This document shows positions 12,501 to 21,828 of a stretch of 64,000 bases of DNA, in pieces. The translations under genes and the position numbers were made by a program. This DNA is from Scolanthus callimorphus. Taxonomy: Eukaryota; Cnidaria; Anthozoa; Actiniaria; Edwardsiidae. Numbering within the stretch: position 1 is the first letter of the stretch; each line of letters opens with the position of its first letter. Below the pieces are notes generated by a model. The model was given only the letters and a program-made list of their open reading frames with translations, searched no databases and was not told the DNA's origin. Location: the NCBI GenBank assembly GCA_033964015.1, contig CM066920.1:9763912-9827911 (forward strand). Reading direction: 5' to 3'.

Positions 12501-12567
12501 CAAAGACGACATTGAAGATCTAAAGACCATTGAACAAGGACTTGAAGAAAGTACCATGGCGCGGTGA
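584..12567 (+). CDS. NUP54: Nucleoporin p54 (NUP54), 5'-partial, 12 exons seen
   Basis: Central-channel FG nucleoporin; in animals it joins NUP62 and NUP58 through coiled coils and sets the permeability barrier of the nuclear pore. Exons by splice signals and phase: 584-862, 1215-1447, 2024-2211, 2318-2420, 2888-2981, 3649-3702, 3813-3905, 5167-5273, 6901-6968, 10751-10802, 11908-12018, 12454-12567. The first exon encodes Gly/Thr-rich FG repeats ([12 protein letters not shown] units of about 24 bp). The second starts the conserved Nup54 region (NPYCRFK end). Later exons carry the alpha-helical coiled-coil part ([32 protein letters not shown]), ending with TGA at 12565. About 499 codons are visible; the human protein has 507, so only the extreme N-terminus is missing. 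The frame needs three single-base additions: in the A-run at 3677-3681, one G at the donor at 3703, and one A at 5180-5181. With them every exon phase agrees. Family call sure; sequence defects probably assembly errors. Confidence 0.93.
1507..1611. mobile_element. TAGAGC-family MITE in a NUP54 intron
   Basis: It begins TAGAGCGATTTTCATATGAC and ends GAAATCTGCTCTA, so the termini are inverted and bounded by TA, as expected for a Tc1/mariner-like target. The interior (AATAAAACCTA, AATTACTC) resembles sequence near 14250 and 52265. No coding capacity. Confidence 0.65.
3240..3330 (-). repeat. Dispersed repeat, antisense copy of the SINE-like element at 8190
   Basis: On the minus strand this reads GGATAAGGACATAAAACC, then GGTCCTGTCTCTC, then GAACCAGAGGGACGT. 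The same blocks occur in the same order and at similar spacing at 8195-8270 on the plus strand. It lies in a NUP54 intron. Confidence 0.55.
4151..4205. repeat. Short inverted repeat
   Basis: GAATCCTATGATATCTC at 4151 is the exact reverse complement of GAGATATCATAGGATTC ending at 4205, with a 21-bp loop. A degenerate third copy lies at about 4322-4345. It is probably part of a larger decayed foldback element filling the 4.1-5.0 kb part of the NUP54 intron. Confidence 0.6.
5653..6788. mobile_element. Non-autonomous DNA transposon with 22-bp inverted ends and AAAGTGCGG subterminal repeats
   Basis: The left end CAGGGCATCTGGGGAAGTGC is mirrored exactly by GCACTTCCCCAGATGCCCTG at the right end; the full arm is 22 bp (5653-5674 and 6767-6788). 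Inside each end the motif AAAGTGCGG, or a variant, recurs about four to five times (5677-5755 and 6690-6765), as in transposons whose transposase binds subterminal sites. The interior shows no transposase and holds a separate MITE at 6050-6229. It lies in a NUP54 intron. No convincing target duplication is visible. Confidence 0.8.
6050..6229. mobile_element. TAGAGC-family MITE nested in a larger transposon
   Basis: Perfect inverted ends of about 28 bp: TAGAGCAGATTTCGTATGAC on the left and GTCATACGAAATCTGCTCTA on the right, bounded by TA. The GC-rich interior is built of CCGTACCGC-like words. A close relative with the same ends and interior words (CGCGATTTCATTCC, CAGCAGGCCAGGTTCCGT) lies at 58479-58633. 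Confidence 0.85.
7186..7271 (+). repeat. Minisatellite, about 21-bp unit, four copies
   Basis: The unit CTTCCCGTGTTGGTATACTC is repeated four times head to tail with small changes (one copy has GTGATTGGT, the first has CGTGGTGGTATACGC). It lies in the NUP54 intron after the exon at 6901-6968. Confidence 0.85.
7369..7519. repeat. Inverted repeat, foldback element of about 150 bp
   Basis: Arm CCCCAAATTTCGGGTCTTTC continuing to TTGTGTTGCAAG (to 7400) is mirrored by CTTGCAACACCAAGAAAGAG followed by CCCAAATTTC (7490-7519), with a few mismatches. Overlapping open frames here are by-products of the palindrome. Confidence 0.7.
8190..8440 (+). repeat. SINE-like dispersed repeat with a TTTAC tail
   Basis: It contains the block GAACCAGAGGGACGTTAAAG, shared with the antisense copy at 3240-3330, then GCGCTATAAAAGCAC and a 3' tail of TTTAC repeats at 8423-8440. 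A short non-coding unit with a simple-repeat tail suggests a retroposed SINE. No clear pol III boxes were identified, so the class is tentative. Confidence 0.45.
10566..10628 (+). repeat. Probable retroposon 3' end with ATT microsatellite tail
   Basis: GTAAGAGCACCGAGACTTAG followed by GGGGTGCCCCTAAAACCGTC runs into (ATT)n at 10610-10627. A stable 3' hairpin followed by a triplet tail is typical of some LINE 3' ends. No reverse transcriptase is recognisable upstream, so any element is truncated. Confidence 0.3.
10883..11156 (+). repeat. 60-bp minisatellite, about 4.6 copies, in a NUP54 intron
   Basis: Exact 60-bp period starting ATATCAAACACGAGACAG. Two unit types alternate: one with AGTGTTTCAC and CACCGAG, one with CGTGTTTCAT and CACAGAG, so there is also a 120-bp higher-order period. 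The unit contains a small hairpin (CAAACAC...GTGTTTC). Because 60 is a multiple of three and the unit lacks stops in several frames, it creates repetitive open frames on both strands; these are not regarded as genes. It begins 80 bp after NUP54 exon 10751-10802. Confidence 0.95.
11524..11832. mobile_element. Foldback MITE with CTGGTGACAGCCAT arms (outer family, uninterrupted copy)
   Basis: Ends TGGCAATAGACCATTTCC and TGGTCCATTCCA form the outer arms. Inner arms are TTCTGGTGACAGCCATT (about 11610) and AAATGGCTGTCACCAG (about 11721). The middle reads TTTGATACAGAACCGATGAG. A relative at 36157-36612 shares the CTGGTGACAGCC arms and the middle, but there the middle is split by another element after AGAACCGTT. 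It lies in the last-but-two NUP54 intron. Confidence 0.75.
12104..12232. mobile_element. Foldback MITE of 129 bp in the last NUP54 intron
   Basis: Left arm CTTCCATATAGTCTTATCTG is mirrored by CAGATAAGACTATATGGAAA on the right. Pairing extends through GACCGTGAAACAA and TTGTTTCACGGTTGACTGAT. The loop is short and AT-rich. Confidence 0.8.
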
Positions 12568-12714
12568 TCAACCCGAAAGGTTTGCCATCGATTACAATTA
12601 CACCTTAATGCGCAATAACCATCTACGATTAAGGACTTGAACAAAGTATTATGGCACAGTGATTTATCCATAAGGTTTGTCATCAGTTACAAGTACACCT
12701 TAATGCGCAATAAC
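12538..12714 (+). repeat. Tandem duplication (95-bp unit) of the NUP54 stop region and 3' UTR
   Basis: Copy 1 (12538-12632) holds the last codons GLEESTMAR, the TGA and the first 3' UTR bases. Copy 2 starts at 12633 with the same phase and reads GLEQSIMAQ then TGA. Both copies share ACACCTTAATGCGCAATAAC at a 95-bp offset. The copies differ at many third positions, so the duplication is not recent. Confidence 0.85.
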
Positions 12715-13003
12715 TAAATTTGATGACGGAGTTCCTGGGAGGATCATTTGCGGTTTTATAGGGCAGAATGCCACTGTGAATGAGCTCGAGACAATCAAGA
12801 AACAAATAGCCTGGGCAGTAGCGTATGCTTGTAAATATCGAACCTAAATGAACTATATTTTGTAGTAGCGAAAAATGGTTTCAAATTAGACGGGTAGATA
12901 GGGCAACTGTTTTCGATGCCGGCGTTTGTACTGCTTGAAAAGAGCCTGAAAACTCATCCTAACCTCTATGTATAAAGGAAAGCGTTGCTAGTATAAGAGA
13001 TGA

Positions 13004-13009
13004 AATAAA
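13004..13009 (+). terminator. Candidate polyadenylation signal of NUP54
   Basis: AATAAA about 440 bp after the NUP54 stop, in plain AT-rich sequence. It is the first canonical hexamer noticed downstream. No transcript evidence. Confidence 0.3.
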
Positions 13010-13420
13010 TCAGAAAACGTCTAAAAACGAAGTAAAGAATGGAAATATGCAGAAATAATGAAGTTCAGACATTTTTTAAAAAGAACTTTATTGGACAGAA
13101 TTAAATAATCACAAATTTAAATATGACATAAAAAAATATTTACAAGGGAAATGTAATGTCCAATAGGGAACGCGCAAACGGGCTCAAGGCCCATGCGAGG
13201 CGCGACCCCCTGTTAATAAGGAAATATAAAGGGGAAAAACGATGTACATATTTTAAAGTTTAAAACTAGTTGCGGTGGCAGCCACAGTCGCGTACCAAGG
13301 ATCAGTTTCTCCAGAAAGAGAAATGCACGTAAGGCATTTGGATACTTTGACCATATCGTATCTCATCAGCTCCATAAATTGCTATTGGTCGATAATCATA
13401 CGCAGAGATTTCTTGCTTTT

Positions 13421-13765
13421 CAGCCCCCGCGAGAGGTGATTCTTGTGACAGTCAGTAACGTATGCGCCTAGTCCAGTACATGTTTTCTGTGCGAAATAAT
13501 TGTGTGCGCAGTGTCAACGCTTGATATTAGCCAATCAGCGGTGTCAACGCTTGATATTAGCCAATCAGCGAGCGTTCTAGTACCCATAGCTCCTCGGCTC
13601 GTCATCTCGCGGAAGAAGCTCTGGTGACAGCCATTCGAAGGCCCTTGATTATTTGCCTTTTTGAACGTTGGGACATGCGCAGAACATTCTTTCTCACAAC
13701 GATTTTGTATCAAATCTCGCGTATGCGTCAATGGCTGCCACCAGAGCCTCCCTCACGGAGTCTTA
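13421..13765. mobile_element. Degenerate copy of the CTGGTGACAGCCAT foldback family
   Basis: CTCTGGTGACAGCCATTCG (about 13619) faces AATGGCTGCCACCAGAGCC (about 13732), as in the copies at 11524 and 36157; ATCAAATCTCGCGTATGCG is also shared, in reverse orientation. A further diverged arm (CTTGTGACAGTCAGTAACG, about 13442) lies outside. Boundaries are uncertain. Confidence 0.6.
13511..13570 (+). repeat. Perfect 30-bp tandem duplication
   Basis: GTGTCAACGCTTGATATTAG followed by CCAATCAGCG occurs twice without a mismatch, head to tail. Each copy carries a CCAAT pentamer. It sits inside the foldback copy at 13421-13765. Confidence 0.95.
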
Positions 13766-13917
13766 GGAAAAAAGGCGCGTTGGGCACGAGATTACGATTT
13801 GTTCTGTATGTAAAATTTACAATCATAAGCAAATACATTGGTATGCATGGAGACGATGCTCAAATGACAGGTCGTGCTTGTGCCTTGTATTGGAAGGAGG
13901 CTAGTCGTGCAATGCAA

Positions 13918-14026
13918 AGTTAACTCATCCTCGCGCGCCAGGGTCCTTCCCTCACCTCCCCCCTTTTCCTTTGTCCCCTGGGGGGAGGTGAGGGAAGGAC
14001 CCTGGCGCGCGAGGATGAAGTTAACT
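13918..14026. repeat. Near-perfect 109-bp GC-rich palindrome
   Basis: AGTTAACTCATCCTCGCGCG on the left pairs with CGCGCGAGGATGAAGTTAAC on the right. The arms continue through CCAGGGTCCTTCCCTCACCT and its complement, leaving a loop of about 20 bp (TTTTCCTTTGTCC). A compressed version of the same arm occurs at 27401-27455. Such a long hairpin is probably a MITE. Confidence 0.9.
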
Positions 14027-14206
14027 AAGTGCTGCTTCGTTTCCCCTTACAATCTCAGAGCTAGAAATATTTTTGACGTGATTTTACACGTCTGACCAGC
14101 CTCTATTTTGGTCCGATATTTTGAAAATTCGTCTGACATTATATTCTAATTTGTCACCAGAATACCAAAATACCCCCCAAAAATAGTCCCTCGGCTGACC
14201 GGACAA

Positions 14207-14326
14207 TAGAGCGGATTTCAGATGACTGTGTTGAGTAATTTGTAACCATTCCTATAGGTTTTATTCAGAACTGTTGTACTCACTTTGCAATTGGTTTCAA
14301 ACAGTCACATCATGCAATCCGCTCTG
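14207..14326. mobile_element. Degenerate TAGAGC-family MITE
   Basis: Starts TAGAGCGGATTTCAGATGAC and ends ACAGTCACATCATGCAATCC then GCTCTG, resembling the ends of the copies at 1507, 6050 and 58479. The interior TAGGTTTTATTCAGA is shared in reverse with the copy at 1507. Confidence 0.5.
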
Positions 14327-14855
14327 TGATCGACCATATAATCACGATCTTAGTGATTGCGGCTGTGATTTCGAGCTTTGCAGTCCCACTGTAACATATA
14401 TTAGCCTCACTGTTCTGATCTGTCACTCATGGCACGTGATCAAATGTCCTCACTCGATAAAATAAGATAAATTGCACATACACCTGTCAAGGTTGTTATA
14501 TTTCTGTCAGCAGTATCATTAAAATGTGCGATTTTGAAATATGGCCAACTAAAATATTGATTTCAGTGCAACCAAAACACTCGTAGGCCTCTTTTCCATA
14601 TCTTCACTAGTGAAAATATGAGAAGGTTGTGTCCCGAATGTTCTAGATGCGCATGCGCGCTTTCCAGTTTCCCGCCAATGTTGCAGTGTGTTTTCCTCAC
14701 TTCGTCTACAGTAAAATCTCGCTCGGTCACTTTTGAGCCACAAAACGACGTGATATCGAGAAGTCGCTTGCATTACATTTATCTTCGTTCTATTAAAAAA
14801 CTACGAAGAACGAACGAAGCAAATGTTTTCGTATAGGTAAACATCTAAAGCACTG

Positions 14856-14879
14856 CCCCCCCCCCCCCCCCCCCCCCCC
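14856..14879 (+). repeat. Homopolymer of 24 C
   Basis: Uninterrupted run of 24 cytosines at the left border of a degenerate repeat (14881-15061). Its length in the assembly is probably unreliable. Confidence 0.95.
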
Positions 14880-14880
14880 G

Positions 14881-15061
14881 AATCGATTTTCTTAAAACCC
14901 AGTTTCTGGGTTTCCGGTTTTAAAAATCTTTATGTTTTCTGTTTGATTTTGATCTACCACGCAAATCGCAAATCGGATCACAAATCACAAATCGGATCAC
15001 AAATTCAGAGCCCGAATCTTGCCGCTGGACAAAAGATGATGGGCTCTGGGTACGAGATTGC
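14881..15061 (+). mobile_element. Truncated copy of the inner nested MITE family (see 36252-36471)
   Basis: AATCGATTTTCTTAAAACCC, TCTGGGTTTCCGGTTT, then CCGAATCTTGCCGCTGG and GGGCTCTGGGTACGAGATTG occur in the same order as in the right two-thirds of the element at 36252-36471. The left arm is missing and replaced by the poly-C run. Confidence 0.7.
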
Positions 15062-16970
15062 CAAGTGGGACTACTCGCGCATGTCGAATAACCATGTTGT
15101 AAAGTTACTCATAATGGGTAATTGAAGTGCATTATTCGTAATTTGGGCTAAAGAGGATATGTTGAAAAATGGACTAGAGGATATGTTGAAAATGGACTAA
15201 CACGTCTAACAGCCTGTGTTGATTTTCCCGCGCGGAGCTGGTAATGAGTTTCTCCAGAACTTTGACCTATAGCTTTTGAATTTAGTTGTGCTATATTATA
15301 AGCGCCCTAAGCATCAATATCTATTTATAACATCAACTTCCAAAACTACTGAGTATCTTTTTATCTCTATTTGGCTTTGTTTCCTTTTAATAAAACATTA
15401 AAGGGTGTCATGATGTTTTTGAATCGGGGATCAAATCGCTCCAATTGACAAGATAATGTTAAAAATTCGTTCAGTAGAATTCCGCGCCTTTTGCACCACG
15501 GCCTCCAAACTAAACTTCCTTTGTATATCTTGTTTTTCAAGTAAGCTTGGATAATTGATATTTCAGGGACTTTAGGCAAATTCTTTCTAATTGCGCTTTA
15601 AAAATACCCTTAATGATGGGTAATCTTTTCTGAGGAATTGACGCACTTAATTTCTGATGTACTTTTTTGCCTGAAGCGAAATCTTCCTAGACTCCCACGA
15701 TCTTTATAGAGCTGCTAATTATCCTTGACTTTTTATCTCTACTGCCAAGTGAGGTTGTCAGCTTTTTTATGTCCTAGAATTGGTAGTCGATACATATGTC
15801 ACACTAAATTGTAAAATAAGATATTTAATATCAGAAGCCATTTTATTGCATGAAAAGTGGGAACCCAATTCAGTGTCACGGCTGGTTGAAACTTTTTTCC
15901 AAACATACACGGCCATAAACGGTTTCTCTAAAGTACTTTAGGAAACCACTCAAGATTCTCAAAAACCGCTGTTGACTCCTTCTAATCCCATCAAAAACAA
16001 ATTGTTTACTCGAGGAGAAATATCCATCACCTTCATCTTATAGATTAAATCCTATATTCCTCAGGAATTCACTAATTTGTGATGATATTAAGAAAGTTGA
16101 AGTTTAGTAGGGTTTGAAAATTTGCCCCCGGAAAAAGTTGTTTATCAGAACAGTGCGTGCGAGCTATGAATATGAATTAATTGTGATATAGACGGTAAAA
16201 TAATATAGTAATATACTTTCAGACAATGATTATTTGCCCTTTTGTATTTTTTATCAACAGGATTTACTTCTAAATCCTTATTTTACATTTTGCCCTGCTG
16301 CCTTTCACTTTTTCTTCTTGGCAACAGCAAAAGTTTAAGCAAAAAGGTTTTCAAGAAAATATCCATCCCAATTTTCTAGATAACAGAAAATAGTTTACGT
16401 TATTGTTAAGAACACGTTGATCTCTCTTATCAACAAAAAAGCTTGGAACAGAGAGCTTTGTCTCGGTAGCAGGAATTGTTTTAATGCATTGTCAAAAAGT
16501 TACTGAACCATTTCTTTCTTGACATGTGCTTTCTTGGATTTTGCGAAAATTATACTCCAAGCAGTTTTAGTGATTGTAACTTAACAGATAATTTTATTTG
16601 ATTGATTTTTAATACCCCAGGTGTACTGCACGGGACCTGTCTAACAGTGATTAAAATTTTCCATGCTGCAAGAAATGTAAATGGCATTTTCAAGGAATTT
16701 GTCTCGCATAGTTGAGCACGAGACACGTTTCGTGCATTCATGAATCGCAAATGATGACTGAGCGCTCTCGGATCAGCAGGCATACCGTTGTGGATGCAAA
16801 CAATAGATGATATTTTGGGTGTATTGAATATATATTCTGGAGCAATTGTTTTAGGAAGTTTAAAGCAGGCTGTTGTGGGCTGTATGCGTTCCGCGCCGGG
16901 TTATGTGTAAATTCCGGCGCGCAACTGAATGGGCGTTCGCTTCAACCAGTCACATTCAAAGCTGACTTTC
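15062..16970. other. Intergenic stretch upstream of the BMP gene; no gene recognised
   Basis: AT-rich sequence with no convincing coding exon on either strand. The segment at about 15068-15118 (GCGCATGTCGAATAACCATG, then AAGTTACTCATAATGGG) is repeated with changes at about 48846-48892. The rest, especially the last 1 kb, may hold BMP regulatory sequence, but no specific element is identifiable by eye. Confidence 0.5.
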
Positions 16971-16975
16971 AGCAC

Positions 16976-16984
16976 AATATAAGG
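16976..16984 (+). promoter_or_regulatory. TATA box candidate for the BMP-like gene
   Basis: AATATAAGG lies 105 bp before the ATG at 17089. An initiator about 30 bp downstream would fall near 17007-17015, leaving a 5' UTR of about 75-80 nt. A short unspliced leader and TATA box are plausible for a tightly regulated signalling gene. Confidence 0.55.
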
Positions 16985-17088
16985 GGTGTCGAGCGACTGA
17001 ACCAGCAACAGTTCAACTCAAGCAAATCTCTGATACACATTAGCACGACGTAGTTCGTTAAATTGACGGTTTCCAACAGAGAATCGAA

Positions 17089-18391
17089 ATGAATCCTTTC
17101 AAAATCCTCCTGCTTTTTGTCCTATTCTCGCCGGTGTGTCTTGCGCTCCAACGATCGCTAGAAATCAGTGGCTTAAAAAACGACCTCTTGAATTTGTTGG
17201 AAGTGAAAGAAAAGCCAGCCATATCTCGATCTCGATGGCAAGTGCCGAGATATGTGATCGAACTTTACAGGAAGCAAGCATTCATCGATGGATTTACTAA
17301 GAAGGGCCAATCCTCACCAGGCAGGACTGTCCGTACTTTCTTCCGAGGTAGGGTTATCGACCTGCTTGCGCTTTTGAAAATATTTTCTTTCGTGAGTTTG
17401 TGGCTGATTATGCAAAATAAACGGGGAGCTTTGCGACTGATATGTGTACTTATGCACAATAGACAGAACAGAGGCTGATTTATTAACATAGACTTGTTTC
17501 TTTTTAGGAGCCAGAGACAAAAAGGGTCCCCACAAGCACTTATTCACGTTTAATATCACAGCGCTGAGAACGACAGAGAAGGTTGAATACGCGGAGGTGA
17601 GAATATTCAAGCGGCGTTCAGGTCTCTCTAAGCCGCGTGGATTTTTCAAGATCACCGTGTCTCGTTTGGCTAGACCATGGCATCCGACGAATAGACGCTG
17701 GAAGAGAAAGCTCATAGCGTTGGACACAAAGCTGGTTAAATGTCGAAGAGTTGGGGAATGGCTTAATTTCAATGTCACATCGGCTGTGAAATTTTGGACC
17801 AAGTATCGAAACAAAAACCATGGTTTGTGGGTTTCCATTCGCGGTTTTCAAGCGCCTCCATCGGATTTCAAAGTAGCCACTGGCGGGCGAAAAGATCCGA
17901 TCTTGGTGGAGTTTGGAATAGACCGCGAAAAGTTACAGAAAGCGCGGGAAAGAGCGAGAAACGATGTGGAAGAAGAAGAGGAAGAGGAAAAACGAGAGAG
18001 AGTTTCACAAGATGTTGACGAGCACAGAAGCAAAATTATTATGGCTTCGCGGACACGGAGTAAGAGGTCCGTAGACAAATTTTGTCGCCGCCACAGACTT
18101 TTTGTGAAGTTTCACGATTTGAATTGGAGCGACTGGATTTTAGCACCACGTGGATTTAGTGCTTATTATTGTACTGGGTCTTGTCCTGAAGTCATTCAAC
18201 AATACTTCAACCCTACGAATCACGCCATAATACAAAACCTGTTGCATCACAGATACAGCAAGTCTGTTCCTGCTGCTTGCTGCGTGCCAACCCGACTGCA
18301 TTCCATCAGCATGCTTTATTTTGAACTGGATGGGAGCATTGTTTTGAAAGAATATGGAGAAATGGTCGCATCCTCTTGTGGTTGCAGGTGA
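17089..18391 (+). CDS. BMP-type TGF-beta superfamily ligand (BMP2/4-like), 380 aa, two exons
   Basis: Secreted dimeric growth factor precursor acting through BMP receptors and Smad1/5-type signalling. Exons 17089-17347 and 17508-18391 join in phase (259 + 884 nt). Residues 1 to about 19 form a hydrophobic signal peptide. The prodomain follows and ends in an acidic stretch (DVEEEEEEEK) before the furin site RSKR, which releases a mature domain of 107 residues. The mature domain has all seven canonical cysteines (FCRR, YYC, GSC, ACC, SCGCR). It fits the TGF-beta family signature (IxxPxxFxxxxCxGxC), and NHAIIQ plus SMLYFE are BMP2/4-like. Odd points: one intron only, a short prodomain, and ASSCGCR where BMP2 has a bulkier segment. 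The family is certain; BMP2/4 versus another divergent BMP/GDF branch needs a tree. It stands alone, with several kilobases of non-coding DNA on both sides. Confidence 0.9.
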
Positions 18392-20984
18392 AACAGAACA
18401 GACTAAAGCGTGGACCTTTGATTTGCGAAAACCGGCCCGCTTAATGTATAGTATTTGGTGAAATAATTCAAAATATTAAGCATTGTAATTGGAATTTATT
18501 TATATGACGATTAGAACTTCTATTAGAAATCTGACGTCGAGTTTTGTAGCGAAAGGTGAAGAGAATTGAACAATAGAGTTAAACTCTCAAGTTATGTTTA
18601 CATGTAGATTGGACATGAATAGTTGGCAAAGCCAAATATACATTATAGAAGACGCACTCGAAAACGAAAAAACCTTTTTAGAGAAGTTTTGAAAACGTTT
18701 TCGGAAATGCATTTGATACTTTAAATTATATACTGAAATGCCTGTTTGGTTCGAAATTAAGTAAACAGCCCAAAAGTTACAACTGCAATACTTAATTTCA
18801 ATGTTTAAAATGCCTTTCCATTTGAGTTGCTAGATTGATTATTGCGTGTGTAGCGCTTGGAATGCAAAGCTTTTTTGCAATGAATCGCCTTTGGTTTAGG
18901 TATTTGGTGAACTTGCTCTTGATGTTCTTTGATCTACATTACCAGCGCTAATTACCGTAAATGCTGAAATCTGAAGGATAACTTTCAAAACATTAAACCT
19001 GGAACTTTTTAGAATTTTATTTATTTGCCTTAGGCTGTAGCTTTTGAATACATCTTTTTATAACCTTTTCCGGTCATTGCACTTTCAGCCGTCTAAGTTA
19101 TTCATTAACATAGGACTCAGACTCTCTTAAACGCTTCATGAATAACTCTTATATGAAGGCATTTTGAATTGAAAAGAGAACTTTGAAGCAAATGGAACTG
19201 GATTCCAAACGATTAAAACAGACAAAAGATAAAATAATTGCAATTCCACACTAGATTTCTGTAGCTCACAACTAATTTTATTGTTTTATATCTAAAAAAA
19301 AGCTTTGACTTTAGCTCGCGAAATATTAAACGTGTTTTCAAAATACGGCGAAAAAATGCGATAAGAAAAAAACTGTTTTGTTCTGGAGGCGCGTGTAGTT
19401 GAACTTGGTATCTTTTGTTGGCACGTGGTCACTGCGTGATCAAGAACGCGCGTGGCCCGTACTTTTACTGTTACGCTGTAAATTTTGTCCAAATAAACAA
19501 GTCCACCTGGCTACTGTAGCCCTAACGAAACACAACTGAGTTGCCTTGCTGGAAGTCTTAGCTGCAAAAATAAACTCTGCGGGAGATCCTTCAAATGCGC
19601 AATAGACGGTACATGTTACTCATCCGTGGATAAGAATTTGAACGATTCCACACTTGTGGTGGAAGTCTGGTTTTATTGTGTGACAAGACAAGTTGGGACC
19701 ACTACGCACTGACCAGTTATTGGGCGATCGCGGACATGTGAGCTTGAAGCACGTGACAGACGCTACTTTAGACAATAGAAGTGTTACCAGTGAGGTAATT
19801 CTAATGACAATTAGGTAATTACAAGGGTGCAATACCACAGAAGATTCTGGAGCTGTTGAACGGCTATGGCTTATTACATAGAGGCATCAATATAATATCA
19901 AAGCCATTAGCAAGAACAGTGGCGTGCACGTAACTTTGCGTTTACTCCTATAGCGCTATTCACTGTTTATCAACGTTGACATTCTATTGCTAATGCGCCA
20001 ACCGTAGATTGAATAGAGGCCTTTGTTCTGTGAACCAAACGAACTCTGGTCGCCACATCAATAACAATGGATGACGTCAGCGTGAACAACGCTATATGTT
20101 TTGTTCAGAATTGGCGTACTTATACCACAGCCATGTGAAATCGGCTCTAATGAAGCTAAGAACTTGGTGTTTTTCACTTAATGTCCGTTTTTGCTGAGCC
20201 AATTGCAACCCTTGTGACTATTGGAGTGCCAGGATTAGGAATAACAGTGATTGCAGACATTTCAGGGTGCAGTCAACAAGTGAATTGATACTAGCTCTAG
20301 GTACAACAATTTTATTGCTCTGATTTTCTGTTCTTTATTTAAGTATTAGAGCACAACATTCTATAACTTTATCGGCAAAATAGAGAAGGCATGATGTTGG
20401 GAGACACGTGGACGTTGTAAAGCCACGACCCGCAGGCGAGTGTTTCGAAGTGTTATTGGCCGAGTGTCTCGCCCAACATCACAAATAGATTTTACGTTTT
20501 CGACAAAATAGAGCATAGTTTTTTAGCCAATCAGAGCGCGCCTTATATCGTTACTATATTACAATTTAGTGGCTGTACTCTGTTCAGAATCTTCAAAAAC
20601 TATTCCTTTGAAATTAAAGCACTTTATGTGGAATGACTTTACTACAACCCAGCCGAACAGTACCTGTAGTTCATTAAATTTTTATTCCTACGAGTCTCAG
20701 GCCAGCTTGTTGAAAAATCAGTGAATGAAAGGAAGCTGCACTTACTGAGCGAATACTACTTTAGAAAAGAGAATTTTCCTGTAAGGCCGCCTTGTCAAAT
20801 AAAATAAATAGAATAATTCCATAAACAGTTTCAGCGTTGTGGAGTGTTCAATGCTATTTTTGGGGGAACATGAAAGGCGGCGTTTAGTGGTTACAATGAA
20901 TGGTGCAATACAGCAATTATTTTTATAAGAACGTCAAGAACCACTTCATGGTGGACAAAAAGGAGCGAGAGCGGGGGATTTTCA
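18392..20984. other. 3' flank of the BMP gene and intergenic DNA; no gene recognised
   Basis: AT-rich 3' UTR-like sequence follows the stop, with no clear polyadenylation signal in the first few hundred bases. No open frame here resembles a known protein. An imperfect inverted repeat (GATGTTGGGAGACACG at about 20393 against GAGTGTCTCGCCCAACATC ending about 20480) and TAGCCAATCAGAGCGCGCC at about 20523 suggest old transposon remnants. Confidence 0.5.
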
Positions 20985-21112
20985 GGGGCGGATCCAGGAA
21001 TTTCAGAAGGGGGGGGGGGGGGGGGTAGTGAAAACATGGGACGAAAAGTTTCAAATTTCCTCCAGCAAATACAGTATTAAAATGTATGGGAAAATCTCCC
21101 GAGAAGGAGGGG
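20985..21112 (+). mobile_element. Poly-G MITE family, copy 1
   Basis: GGGGCGGATCCAGGAATTTC, a G-run of about 19, GTGAAAACATGGGACGAAAA, then CAGCAAATACAG and GGGAAAATCTCCCGAGAAGG. The same ordered blocks occur at 33266, 38049, 38177, 52552 (minus) and 61165 (minus). Confidence 0.85.
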
Positions 21113-21127
21113 TAATATTTTATATTC

Positions 21128-21306
21128 AATCGCTCGCAAACAGGTAGCCAATGTAAGGGGTGATCTGTTCATGCTTTCGAGTCCCCGTCAAAAGTTGTGC
21201 AGCGGAGTTCTGAACATACTGCAATTTCTGGACCTGAGACTTGGATATTCCAGATAAGAGGGAATTGCAGTAGTCCAGTTTAGATGTTACAAAGGTATGA
21301 ATGAGC
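21128..21306 (-). pseudogene. Decayed LINE reverse transcriptase, C-terminal fragment
   Basis: Read on the minus strand, about 60 residues are open and contain LIHTFVTSKLDYCNSLLSGI and LQYVQNSAAQLL, the conserved C-terminal block of non-LTR retrotransposon reverse transcriptases (jockey/CR1/L2-like clades). No start, endonuclease or remaining palm domain is visible. The downstream end abuts poly-G MITE copy 1, so the LINE remnant may be interrupted by it. Confidence 0.75.
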
Positions 21307-21618
21307 GTTTCGCAGTTCTTGAGGGAAATGAATTTTCTAACTTTGGCAATTAGGAAAGAGCACCTGAAAATGAGTCAATTTGCCCAGTTTTACAGCAAAA
21401 GGTTGTAAATTCGCGCAAACGAAACGACATTAGATTTCACAAATTCGCTGGCCAATTGTTAAAATAATATTTCGTCCTGAAACTTGACAAATGTACTAAT
21501 TTCCAAGTGCTCTTTTGGTATGGATGGATTCCGATTCAAAAAGATCAGGAAACCGTTGAAGGGTGATAAATGCTGTCATCGGGATAACATCAATTTACAT
21601 TTTGTAGAACATTCATAG

Positions 21619-21828
21619 TTTCAGTACATTTTCAGCACTTCTTCAAATACAACTTCACACAATGCTGATTGCTTGTTAGCTGTCTGGATTTTCTAAATTC
21701 TTAAGCAAAACCTTCTGAAAATAGCATTTCAGTACATTTTCAGCACTTCATCAAATAAAACTTCACACAATGCTGATTGCTTCTGTCTGGATTTTCTAAA
21801 TTCTTAAGCAAAAGCTTCTGAAAATAGC
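21619..21828 (+). repeat. Tandem duplication, about 109-bp unit
   Basis: TTCAGTACATTTTCAGCACT starts both copies (21619 and 21728). Both end CTTCTGAAAATAGCA. The second copy has lost a few bases (GTTAGCT is absent). Confidence 0.9.
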
